From NCBI RefSeq assembly GCF_002078875.1, contig NC_034411.1, positions 33,374,260-33,438,259 of the forward strand: a stretch of DNA of 64,000 nt, written 5' to 3'. Below are positions 1-13,300 of the stretch, piece by piece. The notes under the pieces are model-generated. The model saw only the letters and a list, made by a program, of their open reading frames with translations. It was not told the DNA's origin and made no database searches. The position numbers and the translations under genes are program-made. Position 1 is the stretch's first letter. Every line of letters begins with the position of its first letter. This DNA comes from Numida meleagris (Eukaryota > Chordata > Aves > Galliformes > Numididae).

Positions 1-3000
1 GTAGAGTTTTCAGTGTCCTCTAAAACATGAGCACTCTCTTTATTACTCTTGATTCAATTTATGCAAAACTAAATCTTTCCTGTAATATGGAGCTAACAAA
101 TCCATTGCTTAGGTTCAGTTTCTATTAAGTTAGAACCCTGAGACCACCAACTGAACTGGTATTAAATATTGATTTGTTTCACTTTACTAGAGCATTTGTG
201 CAATGGTACACTTTCAGGTTTGAACTTCGTATTCATGTCAAGGCAATGCTTTTATTCATTTATTTATTCCAGGTGGATGTCTTTCTGTTTGTATGTTTGC
301 TTTTTTCAACTAACTTCTTTTGTGGAAATACCATAGCGAATACCCAGGGTTCTTCCACACTAAGGAAATGGATTTTAATTGGAAGAGAAGCTTACCTAAA
401 AAAATATTTTAAGCCATTTAAGAAAGTCAAGAGAGTTGTCTTGACAAAAACACCAATGATGTGCATATAATCTATGCTTGTTTTATGGATATATGCTAGA
501 TAGATATATTGATAAATCAATAGTATTTTTAATAATTCAGTAATCAATGGGACATTGCAATAATTTACTTTGGAAAAAAGTTTAAATATCTGAAGTGGAA
601 GTGCAAAAATATGCATTCAGTACTCTCATTCTTCTTAGCATTTAGTGCCTGTTTTTTAATTCAATCATCCCTTTAAAAATATAAGCACTCATGAAAATAA
701 GTTTTTGCTATGAATCATGGTAGTTATTTTACAGAGAAAAAGAGTAACAAAATAATTCTAATAGTCTAGATGACAGAGGAAAATATACAAAGATTCCAAA
801 GAAGAAATTTAGGATAATTTCAAACGTGTGCAAAATGTACATCTGTACTCTGCCCTTTCAATTTTGCAGTGCCACAGACAATCATTGCAGAAGCTCACTC
901 TCCATTAATCCCATGAGAAGCCTCCCCGAAATGCTGATTCCTCTACATGGTAAATGGGCCAACTGGCAAAAATAGATGTAAAAACAATCTGATTACACAC
1001 CTGTGTGTATGCAACTGTCCATCAAGTTGGCAGCAGCATATATCAATTACTCAGATTCATGTTGGTATTATGTGCACGGAACACCCTGCACTGTCAGTCT
1101 GCTTTGGTCTTACTCCTGGAACTGAGAACCATTCCAGAAGTGAAAATGAATAAACAAGGTCAAAGAGCACAGGTGGGATAAAGGACACTATGTACCAAGA
1201 GGTGCTCAGATCTTGGCAACTTCTGTGCACACTGTAGGGAAAAATCAATTCCTCTTTGTCTGCTTCAGATTACAGCGCTACTGAGGAAGCTGAGTCAGAT
1301 GTTTGGAGCTGGAGCTTTTTCCCAGGAATCATCTGTCAAGCGTTTTGAGAATGTGAGACTTCTAAAAACAAACATGCTGACTATCTAAATTAGAGGAAGA
1401 AAATGAAATCTTGAAGGGGACCAGGGGGAAAAAAAAAGGGTTTTTTAATCAGTGAAACAGTCTTCCTGTGAGAGTAAAGTGGACAAGGAATGCCTTTACA
1501 GTATCAGCTGCCATCCATTATAAATAAGGCTCAGCTCTTGTTGTGCATTTGTCTTTTTAAAGAGAAGTTGCTGAGCCCTGTCAGGAACTTCTCCTGCTCC
1601 TCCCAGCAGGTTCAGGATTGCCAAAGCTGCACTGCATGTAGCACAGCCAGGTACTGGTCATGTCACTGAACCAACACAATTTGCGTCTCATTACAGCTGT
1701 CTAACCTCATACAAAAAGCACTTTGGGACCAGCAGGAGCATACTCAATGGCTGCAGCAGTTGAATTTTTTGTCTGTCGCCTCCTGCTTGATTTTTATAGC
1801 TACTGAAGATAGGAACTGAGAAAAGCAACTCTATACCTGAAGACACTGAGCAGTCAGGAAGTGTGGTATAGAACACAGACAGTGATCAAAACTCCCAAAC
1901 ATTGACCAGCAGTCCCCAGTGGGGGGTCCCTTCAAGGAACAGGGAACCTTTTCCAAGCATTACTGTCCTATGGAAATAATGCTTTTCTGCAGTCAGTTCT
2001 TCCTGTGGTTTAAAAATGACTTCCTCATACAACAAAAGTGAATATTTATGGTGAATACAACCAAATCATGGAAACAAGTAATAAGCACCAGCCTGAAAAC
2101 TGATGCTACAGCTGGTATTATGGAGACTTCCAGATCAAAAGGATCTTCTTCAGTCAAAGTAAATGCACATTTTTCTCTACTTCAGCTTCACTTTTACAAG
2201 GTAATCTCTGAATGAGGGGGGAGAAGAATCCTTTCTGACAGGTTTTTGTCAGCTGACTTCATTTACTTTGCAACAGAATCATTGGCTTCACTCTGCCTGT
2301 CCAGTGAAGAACATCGACCTTCAGCAGAATATCTCATTTCTATCTTCCCTGAGAGCAGGTAGTGTTACTGATATCAGTAAGATTTTTGCCATCACCCACT
2401 CAAACACAGTGACGGAAATACTGCTATTTGAAAAGATCTAGAAAAAAAATCATATGACCTTACGTTCCATACATAGATATAAGGAATACATATTTTATTC
2501 TTTATTGCATATGTGAGATATTTAACAGTGGACATCAAATGCCACACATGACTGCCTAACCTTTCAGAGACTTGGAAAAAAGATCAAACTTAACTGGATA
2601 CTTTTTCTGTGTTCAGTGGCCCATAATGACCTTTCAAGACTTTGATTCAGGTGGAAAAGGGAAATTAAGGCTCTGTATCTCCAAAAAAAGGGAGGGAACT
2701 CACTTCATCCTTCCTAGAAAAAGTGGAGTGTAGTACCGTGTCAGTCTCCTGTCTTTCAGGCTCCATACCTCTCTCACTACCTTATTTCCCCATCAAATCT
2801 CTCCAATCCCTAAACAGACTCAAAATCATCTCATCTGAACAAGAAAAAACATCAAAAACACTGATCCATCTTGCCTGCAGTCATCAGTTATGTTCCACAG
2901 GATTGGGGCCAGCAGTAACAGGCCAAGGTCACAGTTAAAGTCATTACTTGTGATATTAAGGTTCCAAGCCAAATGTAATGAAAAGAACCCTGAAGAATAT

Positions 3001-6000
3001 ATTTTTGTGCTCAGCTTTTCACAGCCTTCCACATTTCAAAAAATCCATAGGGGTTCTCAAGGTATGGTGGGGTCCAAAAGCAAATAAGAATAACCTCTAT
3101 AATAGGGAAGGCAGACTGTGCTCTAATGACAACTTAATCCTGATATTTTTTTTTTTATTTCTTAAACTACACAACCAAAAGAAAACAAAATACACGCTAA
3201 CCAATTAAATAAAGGATTATTAACTATTAACATAACTATGGAAATTTGAAATCATTCAGTTCTGTCACTTTAGGGTTCATTTGTATGGAATTATTTTTAA
3301 GTAGCATGGTTAACAGAATTTAACAGAAGGAAGATTTGTATGGCCTTGGTATTTGTAAATTGCCAAAGCTAGAAGTATTTGCATGCTCATGCAAGTCTAA
3401 TAGGAGATATGTTGTCATGTGATTTAATTTAACCAATCCTGAAAAAAAAAGTAGTTTTGCAATAGAAATCAGAGGATATTTAGAACAAACTGAAGAGTTC
3501 TGATAGATTTAAATCTAGCTATTAAAAAATCATCGAGCTGGTGCAAATTACAAATATATATGATTAAAAGTGATCTTCTCATAGATATTTTACATTAAAA
3601 ATTGCTTTAATTTTTCAGAACTATTTTTCTTTACGAATTAGCCACTCCTTCCTACTAAAATAAGTCAGGTAATAATACAACCAAGGTGACACAGGTAACC
3701 TTCCTGCGTATCTGTGGGTAGGCATAGTAACTGAATCCTTTTTAATTTAAAAAGCTACTTTGTTAATAGTTATTCATAATTCAGAAATCGTTTCTCGAAA
3801 GGATTAGTACCATTGGTGGTTGGTGGTTCTCTGGCTCTGTCCACTCTTCCACCTGCACTCATTCAAACAGCAAGAACTAATTTGGATCAGAAATTTTAAA
3901 ACTCTGTATCTATGCTTCACTCGTTGCAGAATAATACTTCCTCTCAAAATCAAAGACAATCTGCTTCTTTCAGGCTGAGTGATTGCTCCATACGTCTTTT
4001 AAAATTACCAAGCTGCAAAGTTCTCTAAGCATTAGTAAAATGTAATTTTAGGGCAGCATAGCCCTGTATTACTACAGTTTTACAGCTTCTTTGACCTGTA
4101 CTTTGTCTTTCTGCATTGATTATTTTGTAATAATCTCATATAAATAAATGGTAGTAAGGACTTTTCAATAAGAAATTAACATGCAGTTTTCCCACATTCT
4201 TTCCATTTTCTGTGCAGGAATAGATCAATGTGCTGTCATTTCCCCTCTGCTTTCTTATCTCTAGACTTTGCCATTACGCCCACCTATTGTCAGAGATGTG
4301 TATCGAATTAGAAGTACCTCATCATAACTGTATCAGCTTTTCCCTTTGATGCTGGAGCAGGCTGTACTGATTTCTGCAAATGTACAGCAAGCACTACCAT
4401 AACGACTTAGCAAAAGATAACTACTACCTCACACACACACCAAAAAAAAAAAAAAAGCCTGTGATGATGTGAAGTTTTAGCTAGAAACAGCCTAGAAGCT
4501 GAGAACACCTTCCTCAGGAAAAGACCAAAGAGGGTATTCTAAGCCAATTCTTCCCAAAAGAGACTCCTCCAAATTGTTTACAGAAAGCTTATCTATGTTA
4601 AATAGATAGGCCCGAATAATAAAAACAGATTAGTAGTCACTTAGTTTATCAGAAACTTCACGTTTTATATTCTATGCTAATCTCTATTCCTGAGGTAATA
4701 AGCAGTGCTGTAACACAGGTAACAGCAGGAAGACAAAGAAATGCTCCTCCTTCCTTGTGCACTTTATGGCTCTCTCAGCTCTGCCCACCCTCACATTAAC
4801 GTAGCTTTGGTGCATTGTGCAGCTGGGAGTTGTGACACCTGTCCTGTCCCTCCACTTTTTTCATGGCCCCTGGTCAAATTGACCCTAAGTGTTTGAGTGC
4901 AGGATACAAGAGTAGAAGAGCTACTTGGCAAAGCTTTTTCTCCAGACGTACAATGAAGATCATAAAAACGCACATTTGTTTTGTAGTATGCACGGTTGTG
5001 CAGAGTAAAAACAGAGCACCGTGCAACCGCTTGCCCTTCCTATGGGAGCTTTTTCAGTTCAGGGATACTTAATGATACTAAAAGATTGCTTTAAAATAGA
5101 TTCAAAAACAGTCCTTCTATGCTCAGTGGTAGCAAGCTTCTCTAATATAGTGCAGCAAATTTTGTGGATACAGACAGCACTTGCAGCTTCAAAAACTGAG
5201 ACAAACCTATGCAGCAGACCATAAATGACTGCCAACAGAGAGAGCTTGGCAGGGAGCACACTGGCATCCCTCATGCCCTGGTGGATGCTGAGGCAGTACA
5301 AGAGGAGAGAACTCAGAAGGAGACAAAGTTCATATTCTCCCTAAAGAGAATTTTGTACACTAATGATTCAGAGCATTTCATTTTGACGCTTACTAAATTT
5401 TTACAGCCTCAGAGCTCAATTATTTTAAAGCCATTTCAGTGTAAATTCAAAACTCTGGATTGACTGTATTTGAAACTATAAAGCTTTTGAACTGGAGAAT
5501 TCTGGAAACCCAAACAAAACTAAAACTATGCGAACAAATCAGGCAAGCTCCTGAGCAGCTCTGCTGTCCTGCCCAATACTGGCGACTGTTAAAATGTGAT
5601 TATATCGATGGTAAAACAGTAAGATGGAAAAAGTAGAGGTGGCAGCTGTAACATTAAGCACAGAGGTTTACCTTGCCCTGCTCAGTGGAAGTCAAAAGTG
5701 AGATGCCAGTACAACATCTGCCTCAGCTCCTGCTTTTCACACAATGTCAAGAAAAATAGTGTGTTCACCCACAGGAGAAATTCAAAGGCTACCTGGCTTG
5801 CCCTGCACTAGGCGCATTTCTGAGGCAGAGCTATGTGCAGGTTGCTGCCATCTGCATTTAGGTCAGATCCCAACTGCTGGCACCAGGGCTCTGCAATGCA
5901 GATTTTGTCCTCTCACTTCCATCTTTCTGTTTGTAAGCAATGAAGATCATTCACATCAAAAACACATACTCCCTCCTTGTGTTCAGTACCACTGTTTCCT

Positions 6001-7314
6001 AGTGGCACACGCTCCAACCAAATCATTCGTCAAAACTCTCAGCCAAAGGACAGACCAAGGTTCATCTGTCTTTGTAATGGTACCTGGAAACCCTGTAATA
6101 ACATTCCGGCACTCCACCCCTCTCCAGATCACTTTTCTTTCTTTCAATGACTTTCCATTCCTACACTTGTCAAAAGAGAAAGTTTCAAAACAAACATCTG
6201 TAGGAGAGTTTAGAAGGCAAGAGATTAACTACGTATTTTTGAAAAATTCCTCCATCCTTGCCACTTTTGGCACACTACCTCTCCCCCGATTTGCTGAAGA
6301 TGTTCTTTGGCAGAACTGTTGATCTGAGCAGAGTTATCCCACTATCTGAATCTTATTTCACTTATTTCAAATTTGCCCAAGTACATCATCAGGTCATTCA
6401 TTCGTGCTGCATACCTGCACCTTTTACTTTCACTAGGTCTGCAAGGCTTCAAAAGCAGACTCAGTACTAATCAATCTGATCCTGGATGCCATGCTGGGTT
6501 TGCTCAGTTTCTCTATGCTGACCATTAGCCCACAACAATGCCACTCAAACTGCCACTCTATTGGCAGAGCCTTAGAAAGGAGAATCTGTTCCCGGAAACT
6601 ATTTCCTTAAGGAAAAAATATTCCTGGCCTATAAAGAACTGCGGTGCAAGTCAGTGTGTAGGTGGTTGTCATCCTGCAAGTTTAAAACTTTTGAAAAAAT
6701 CCAGTGCTCCTTCTAATACTAGCAAACACCCATGAAAACTCAAAGATTAAAAATATGAATGAACTATTGAGAAATCAGTGTTCTCCTTCCTTATGTCTTT
6801 ACCCCAGCAACATGTATAAAAAACCCCACGTGATCTTAGTGGAAATAGCTGGCATATGAGTGCTTTTAACTATCAAATTTGTTTATATTTTTCCTGATCT
6901 AGGATGCAACAAAAGAGGGCTATGAAAAATAGTGAACTACATTGTTAGTTTATCAATTACAAATATCAGTTGCATAGTAGTTGCTGAAATGCATTCACAT
7001 GATACGCTTCATGTGAATACTAGGGTTTAGCCAGATACCTTATGCTGGTAACATTCTAGTGATGTGCATGAAACTATTCACAATGTACAATCAGAAAAAA
7101 AAGATTACTTCACACAGATGTACCATCTGCAGTATACATTTTCACATTAAGGTGGAACTGAAATTCCAGTTTTTGTTGTGAATGTTTATTTTCTTCCTCT
7201 TAATGGGTCTGCTTTTCTTTCCTTATTGCTGTATTCTTTCTCAGTCTTTCCTGATCACTCAGACCATTGCCATGTTGGCATTAAAAGTACTGCCTTTTTT
7301 CCCCCACATTTTAC
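1..7314. other. Unique non-coding DNA, no gene recognised
   Basis: AT-rich single-copy-looking sequence. Open frames on both strands are mostly under 100 codons, overlap each other and carry no recognisable domain. The longest (5744-6322, + strand, 192 codons) is discussed as a finding. A short CA run with a following A tract lies at 4430-4456. No transposon end, RNA gene or CpG-rich promoter was seen. Confidence 0.6.
4430..4456. repeat. (CA)n run followed by A15
   Basis: Five to six CA units at 4430-4441 run straight into 15 consecutive A residues (4442-4456). It is a simple repeat, likely to vary in length between individuals. No retroelement body was recognised next to the A tract. Confidence 0.9.
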
Positions 7315-7339
7315 TTTTTTTTTTTTTTTTTTTTTTTTT
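7315..7339. repeat. T25 homopolymer
   Basis: Twenty-five consecutive T residues, the longest homopolymer in the window. On the minus strand it would read as a poly(A) tail, but no SINE or processed-transcript body was recognised beside it. Confidence 0.9.
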
Positions 7340-10300
7340 GCTGATTTAGCAAGTTCCACTGATTTATCACACAATTAGATTACAGCCAGAACTGGCAAAA
7401 TGTAAGTTACGTGTGGCATGTAGTCTGGGGCAAGGAGAGAGGGGAAAATCAGCTGTTAGTGATCAGCAACATAACTCGGTCAAATTTGGATCAAATTCTA
7501 ACATGAATCCCCAGCCTTACAGCTAGCTCCCAGAGTCTTCAGCTGAGATGCTGAATCTGCCATGCTCAGTAATCCACCTTATAAACTGCTGATAGCCTCT
7601 GCCCCAAAGAAGGCTGCACTCTAAATAGATATGACAAACAGCAGCAGGAAGACATCACAACTCATCCTCATTTCAGCTGCGGGGTCAAGAGGAGGGTTTA
7701 GTATCTTTATTCTTAGATCAGTATTGAGTTCTGAGAACACTCAGATCTGAAAATTCTGAGGTTTTCTGATGTGACTTTCCCCACCACAGAGGTCCTGATA
7801 GTTCATTGGACTGAATTCATTCCAGCAGTAAGTAAATCTTCAGGGTCTAAAAGAGTATATAAACAGGGTCAAGCCACAAATATCAGTTGCACATCCTGTT
7901 CTACTATTGCTTGATCAGATTCATATTAGCAAAAGACTGAGTAACAACAGGATAAGTTCCAGAAAAAGAAAGAATTCCAGATATTCATAAAAATAAGTTT
8001 TTATAAGAGTGCACTCTATTTGCACATGAAAATGTAGGGAAGCAAGCAGTCTGGTTCATAAAAGTCAAAATCCAAAGGAGATTTCCATCCAAGATCATTC
8101 TGCTAAAAGGAGGTCAACATGCAGAATAATAGATTTAGATATGAAAAAATACATTATACTAGATAGATTTCCTATTTGTTTCCTGTTTCATAAGCTTCAC
8201 ACCAAGAAAAGTGGAATATTTAGTCAGGGAATACAAAGATGCCATAATTTCTGTAGCATAAAACATTTGCACTACTGTTCAGCAACTGATTAAAACAGAA
8301 ATTTCACAATACTACAGAGCTGTCATTTTCTTCTTACACAAGTCAGTATAAAGCAATGACCATTACAAGCAGGACAGCACAGAAGCCCACTGCTATGTCA
8401 CAAACCTAGCTCACCAGACCCTGCTAAGCCCACCAGCAGCCCACTGTGGCCTTAGTTATAATACCAACCCACTTTTGACACCGCATCCCATCCCCCTCCC
8501 ACTATTCACTCTGTTATGCTCATCCAGCAGCAGCAGCCCCAAACCTCACTCAGGAGCCCCTTGGTACCACAGTAGATTATGTATCCTGGTAGTGTAACAA
8601 TTTTACCATGGCCCTTCAAAATCAATACCCTGCTAAACCCATAAAACCATAACCTCAGTGCTGGAAGCAGCAGCTCCTGCCAGAACAGAATCAGGCACAG
8701 CTAGACAGTCCTTTGAAAATAACACTGAAAATAACTAAAATATCTGTTTGAAGTCAAGTTGCAATCTAAATGTACACATTTACGCTAGATGAAAACGTAT
8801 CCTAAACCAACAAACTCTTCCACACAGGGTTAAGCATAACTGGCATTCTTAATATCTCCATTTATAGCACAACCTATTACAGTTGTGACCTGAAAATGTG
8901 AGAAGCAATGGAGAATTAAATCTGGAAGCCCTTTAGAAACATGTCCTGATTAATGGCGTAATAAGAACCTCAGGTGAGAACACCACATCTGACCAACCTG
9001 TCTGAACTTTTATGTTTTTTTTAGAAATAAACCTGAGAGTGCTACAGCTTGAAAATTAAAATCTCAGTGTTAAACTCCTTGTTGTTTTTTAATGAATTTA
9101 TCAAACTTTCTTAGATCCCAGAAAACACTGTATTTCTGCTTTACAAAAGAAATATCCAACTACTCTGGTAGAATGAAAATGTGAACTCTATCATCCCAAC
9201 AGTCTCATCAAAAATATTGGTTTTCTGGCACGATGTCAGCAAGAAACAACAATAGGAGTGAGAGATGCACATTTTCTGTCCCCTCTCTTTTAAACCCCTT
9301 ACTCATAAACAACAAAATATCCTCCCTGATGGACACACGCAGAATAAGAAGCAAGAGTCCACAGTCTGTTCTTACACAGCCCTCCTCCACATTACACATT
9401 TAAAATCAGTGGATTTCTATTAATGCATAAGATTTTTCATAACACCCTTCAGCTTATTTACTAGATGACCAACATATATATAATGACACAAACCTTTCTA
9501 GCTCACAGGATTTAAAATAATAAAAATAATGAAATAAATTAAAAGCCAGAAATCAAATACTAGCCTTAGAATAAGTTGGAGGTAGGAAAAAAAGCAGTAA
9601 CATATTTATGTATATTTGTACATAACAACCTGCAAGCAAATACTGAACTGTTACGTATTCTTCTTCTGCTGAGAAAAAGCATACATTTCAAGCCTAATTG
9701 GACTAATAGGTTCATATTACTAAATTTGCTGTCAGCAATGCATTACTGTCATAATGCTGTAATTTCAGAGACCCACAAAAACCTGTTGTGAATAATGGAT
9801 TTTTTTTTCCATTTAGAACACAAAGAAATACATTTTGCCAACTTAATGTCAGATGAGAATAAAAGCCCTCCACTCAGAATGCACTCTCCTTCAAAGTTTC
9901 TTTTACAGTGCTTTTAAAAAGTAGAGCTAATTGCTGAGAATAATTTGTTCTGGGGTTTACTTATCTGTTCTTTGTAACTTCCACATTACCAAATTGCAGT
10001 TACAGTTCTCACTAGCAAGTCTTCTGTGGAGAGTTTTATGAACACTTTAACAAGTGATTATGCGTCACACAAAATTTTCTCAAAGTCCTGGGGCACATCA
10101 TCTCAACCATGTGCTGTTGTTCCTGACTTTTGACTAGATGACCTCACTTTGTGGCACTTTGCTTTAATTCAGTGTACGTTTTTCATTCAAAATCTGATTT
10201 TATTTCTCGGTCTTGCAAATTTTATTTTTTAAAAAAGCAGCAATACATGGGAACAGTGTATAATAGATAATTTACACTTGCCCAGGTGCTCACAAACTGT

Positions 10301-13300
10301 GAATGACAGAGAAGCACCAATAGATAGACTGAGTATTGCTTTCAATTCAGTGAACAGTTTGTGACATCCTTATGCTGTTGATCAGCCATATTTCTGAATT
10401 TGTCAGGGGTTCTGCTCTTTAAGGATCTTACTGTACTCGCACCATTTAAAACACAATTCAGCTTTGAAATTAAGATAGAAAATCTGAAATGTTAATGGAA
10501 TGGAAAATCTAACGTGCTGCATGAAGTTGCCAAAGCTTCACTTTTCAAGAGAACTAAAACTACACCTTTCACAAAATTAAATTGATGCATTCTGGTTCAC
10601 AAGGCCAGGGTCGGGTGCAGAGTGGTGACAGTTCTTTTCAATCCATTCCTTGTGAAACTGTATTCTTTTTCACTCTATCCCTTTTCATCATAGCATTGGA
10701 ATTAGGAGCCTCTATCTCTGCTGCATACACAGTCATGTAAAACCCACCATTACTGTGTCATAGTCATCATTACAAAAGGCATGGTTCACTAGGGAGCTTG
10801 GCCACTAGAAAGGATCAAAATGTCAAAGAAAAGGGTAGCTGATATCTTTATTTTATTTATTGAAGCATTCAACTAAATTATCTACTTTGATTTGGATAAA
10901 ATAAACTGAAAACATCCATTTTAAATTCTATTAACTGAATTTGAAATTATGAGTGAAAAGACCTCCACGATCTGTCCCACAACATATATCAGTTTTGGAG
11001 GAATTCTCTTTTTTATCTGAAATGAAACTTTCAAGTAAAAAAATTCTAACTAGCACTCTTTCTTTATTTCTAAATTCTTCTACATACTGTTCCACTTATA
11101 TTCCACTATGGGATTTCTCATCAGTGCAGCTTTTCCATCAGAATTTGTCCTCTCTTTCAGTCCCTTCAATTTTAACATTTTCCTAAGGATAAAGGTTTCA
11201 AAATTCTTTTCTTAATGACAAAATATCCTTTTCTGGAAACTGTGGTTATAATTCTAACAATGTTTTCTGACATTTCTGTTGTAAGAAATTCTGCTTCTTT
11301 ATTTTGCACCTGTTGAGAATGTTTTTTTCTTTTCCCACCAGTGCTGCCAATACTCAAAGCCAAACTTTTTTCACTGCTTGCACATCCACACGCTCTCTTC
11401 ACCTCTCTGATTTTCATTTTATCCGATGCTGATGTGAATTTGATCCTGAGGCCTCTGGTATAAGCACCATGGAGCACTCATACTCTAAAACATTATCATT
11501 TAAATTGACAATGCAAAGCATGGGAAAGGAAGGTAAAAGAAATTGAGTGAGTTGACTATACCTCTGCATTATCCACTTATTGCCTTTCTTCCTCATGCTT
11601 CTAGAGTCTGCAAAATATTTATAGTACTTTTTACTGAAACTTTTTGTGATTTTGGATGGAGAACGGAAAGGCTCGAATTTATTGTCGTTCTTCAACCTAA
11701 TAGAATCTCTAAAAAAAATCCCACTATGATTAAATATTGTAATTACATGTCTATTGTTCAATCCTCAAACCTTCTGGGGCATGAAATTAAACAATTCTGT
11801 AGTCTCTATGTCTTTGAAGTGTCTTGGAAGGCATCATAGAGGACCTTCACTAAAACACTCCATCCTGATTTGCCTGCAGACAAAAGCGAATCGAGTGAAA
11901 CCAGCAGAGGAGAAGAAAGGACAGCAGTGAATAAGAAAAGACAACTAGCTGCACCAGCCCAAAGCTGTGCATTTTCCATTTCAAAACCTACTTCAGCAGT
12001 TGATTCACTGGATCCAAAGTACCAGGTCAATTTACAGAATTTCTCTCCTTCCCCTACACCCAAAACTCAATGTACTGCCCAAAGCATGGGGAGTTCATCT
12101 GTCCAGGAAACCTGCTGGCCATCTCCAGCATGCCCCACTGGTACGTCAGTGGCATGAACAGAGGATCGATAGTGTGGATACTGTGGGACAGTGCCTATTA
12201 AGGGATCTAAATCATGAGGGTTAGGAAGAAATCAGATGTAGGACTACCTATGGAAAAAGAGGAACATCTTTCTGGAAACAAAGAAATACAAAGCTGAATT
12301 TTTCTAATTCTTTTTCCGGTAGAAAAGTGTACAAGTAGAAAAGGGTACAACGGATAAACTTGCTCAGGAGCAGTGGGAAAATGGACTAAAGAGGACAAGT
12401 TGGTAATCTGTTTTTGAGGAGAAAAAGGAGACCTTTCTACTGGAAGCCTCTAACCGTACCTTAAAACCTAAAATTTTACAAGTAGATAACTTTCTGGATA
12501 CAGACTCATAAACAGAAAAAAGTTTCAAATGCCACAAGACAGAAGGGACAATAAGGGATGATTTACCCAATCCACAAGATCCCAACCAAAGGTCATTCAT
12601 ATACTTGAACAACAGGCAATACAGGCACAGGCTGCAATTTTCCTTAAAGTAGAATATGTTCACCCACATTTTCTGCAGTTCTGTGGTCTTTTCATTGTTT
12701 TACCTTACTCTTGCAAAGAAATGTTGGTCTATAGTGACTAGGGCTTTGGGTACTGCTTGACATCAGATTACTGTCCTTCTACAAAATTATATTAAAATCT
12801 GCCACCTAGCTGCCTCCTCGGCTCTTGCCATGAGAAAGCAAGAGTATTAGCACTAAGAGGAATGCTCACTATATTACCCACTTAAATTCATCCACCGAGA
12901 ACCATGTATTTTACTCCTAATAGAATAATACCACACTGTGGGATTTTGAAGTGGACAAATGCTACCTGAAGTGAACAAACACTAATTGCAAGCTGGGGGA
13001 TGATTTGGTTCATTAAAGAAATCAGGTTTTCAGCTTGAGCAAGTCAGAGGAATGTATGTACTCATACCACTATAACTAAGGTCACTCTACTTCCAAAAGT
13101 GTTAGTACCATCTCATAGAGTGCAATATTCCTTTCCCAGATAGGTCTAGCCTGCAGGCAATCATTTTAACTTTCCCTGTGTCTACTTGTTTTTTCTGAAA
13201 CTCATCGAAAGATTTCTTAAATATCTCTTAACAAACCATATGTTAGACCCCAAGGGAAGTTGAAGACAACAGCAGAGCTGCCTGAAAAGTTACTAGATAC

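Noticed and set aside
7350..7401. A 52-bp interval after the T25 tract and an AG, ending at a gtaagt, open in one frame.
   Set aside because: The T25 homopolymer is a simple repeat that mimics a pyrimidine tract, and the base before the donor (T) is unfavourable. Probably coincidence.
11870..12157. A 95-codon Ser/Thr-rich frame on the + strand following a cctgcag acceptor-like word.
   Set aside because: There is no convincing donor, no domain, and it overlaps open frames on both strands. Low-complexity composition explains its appearance.
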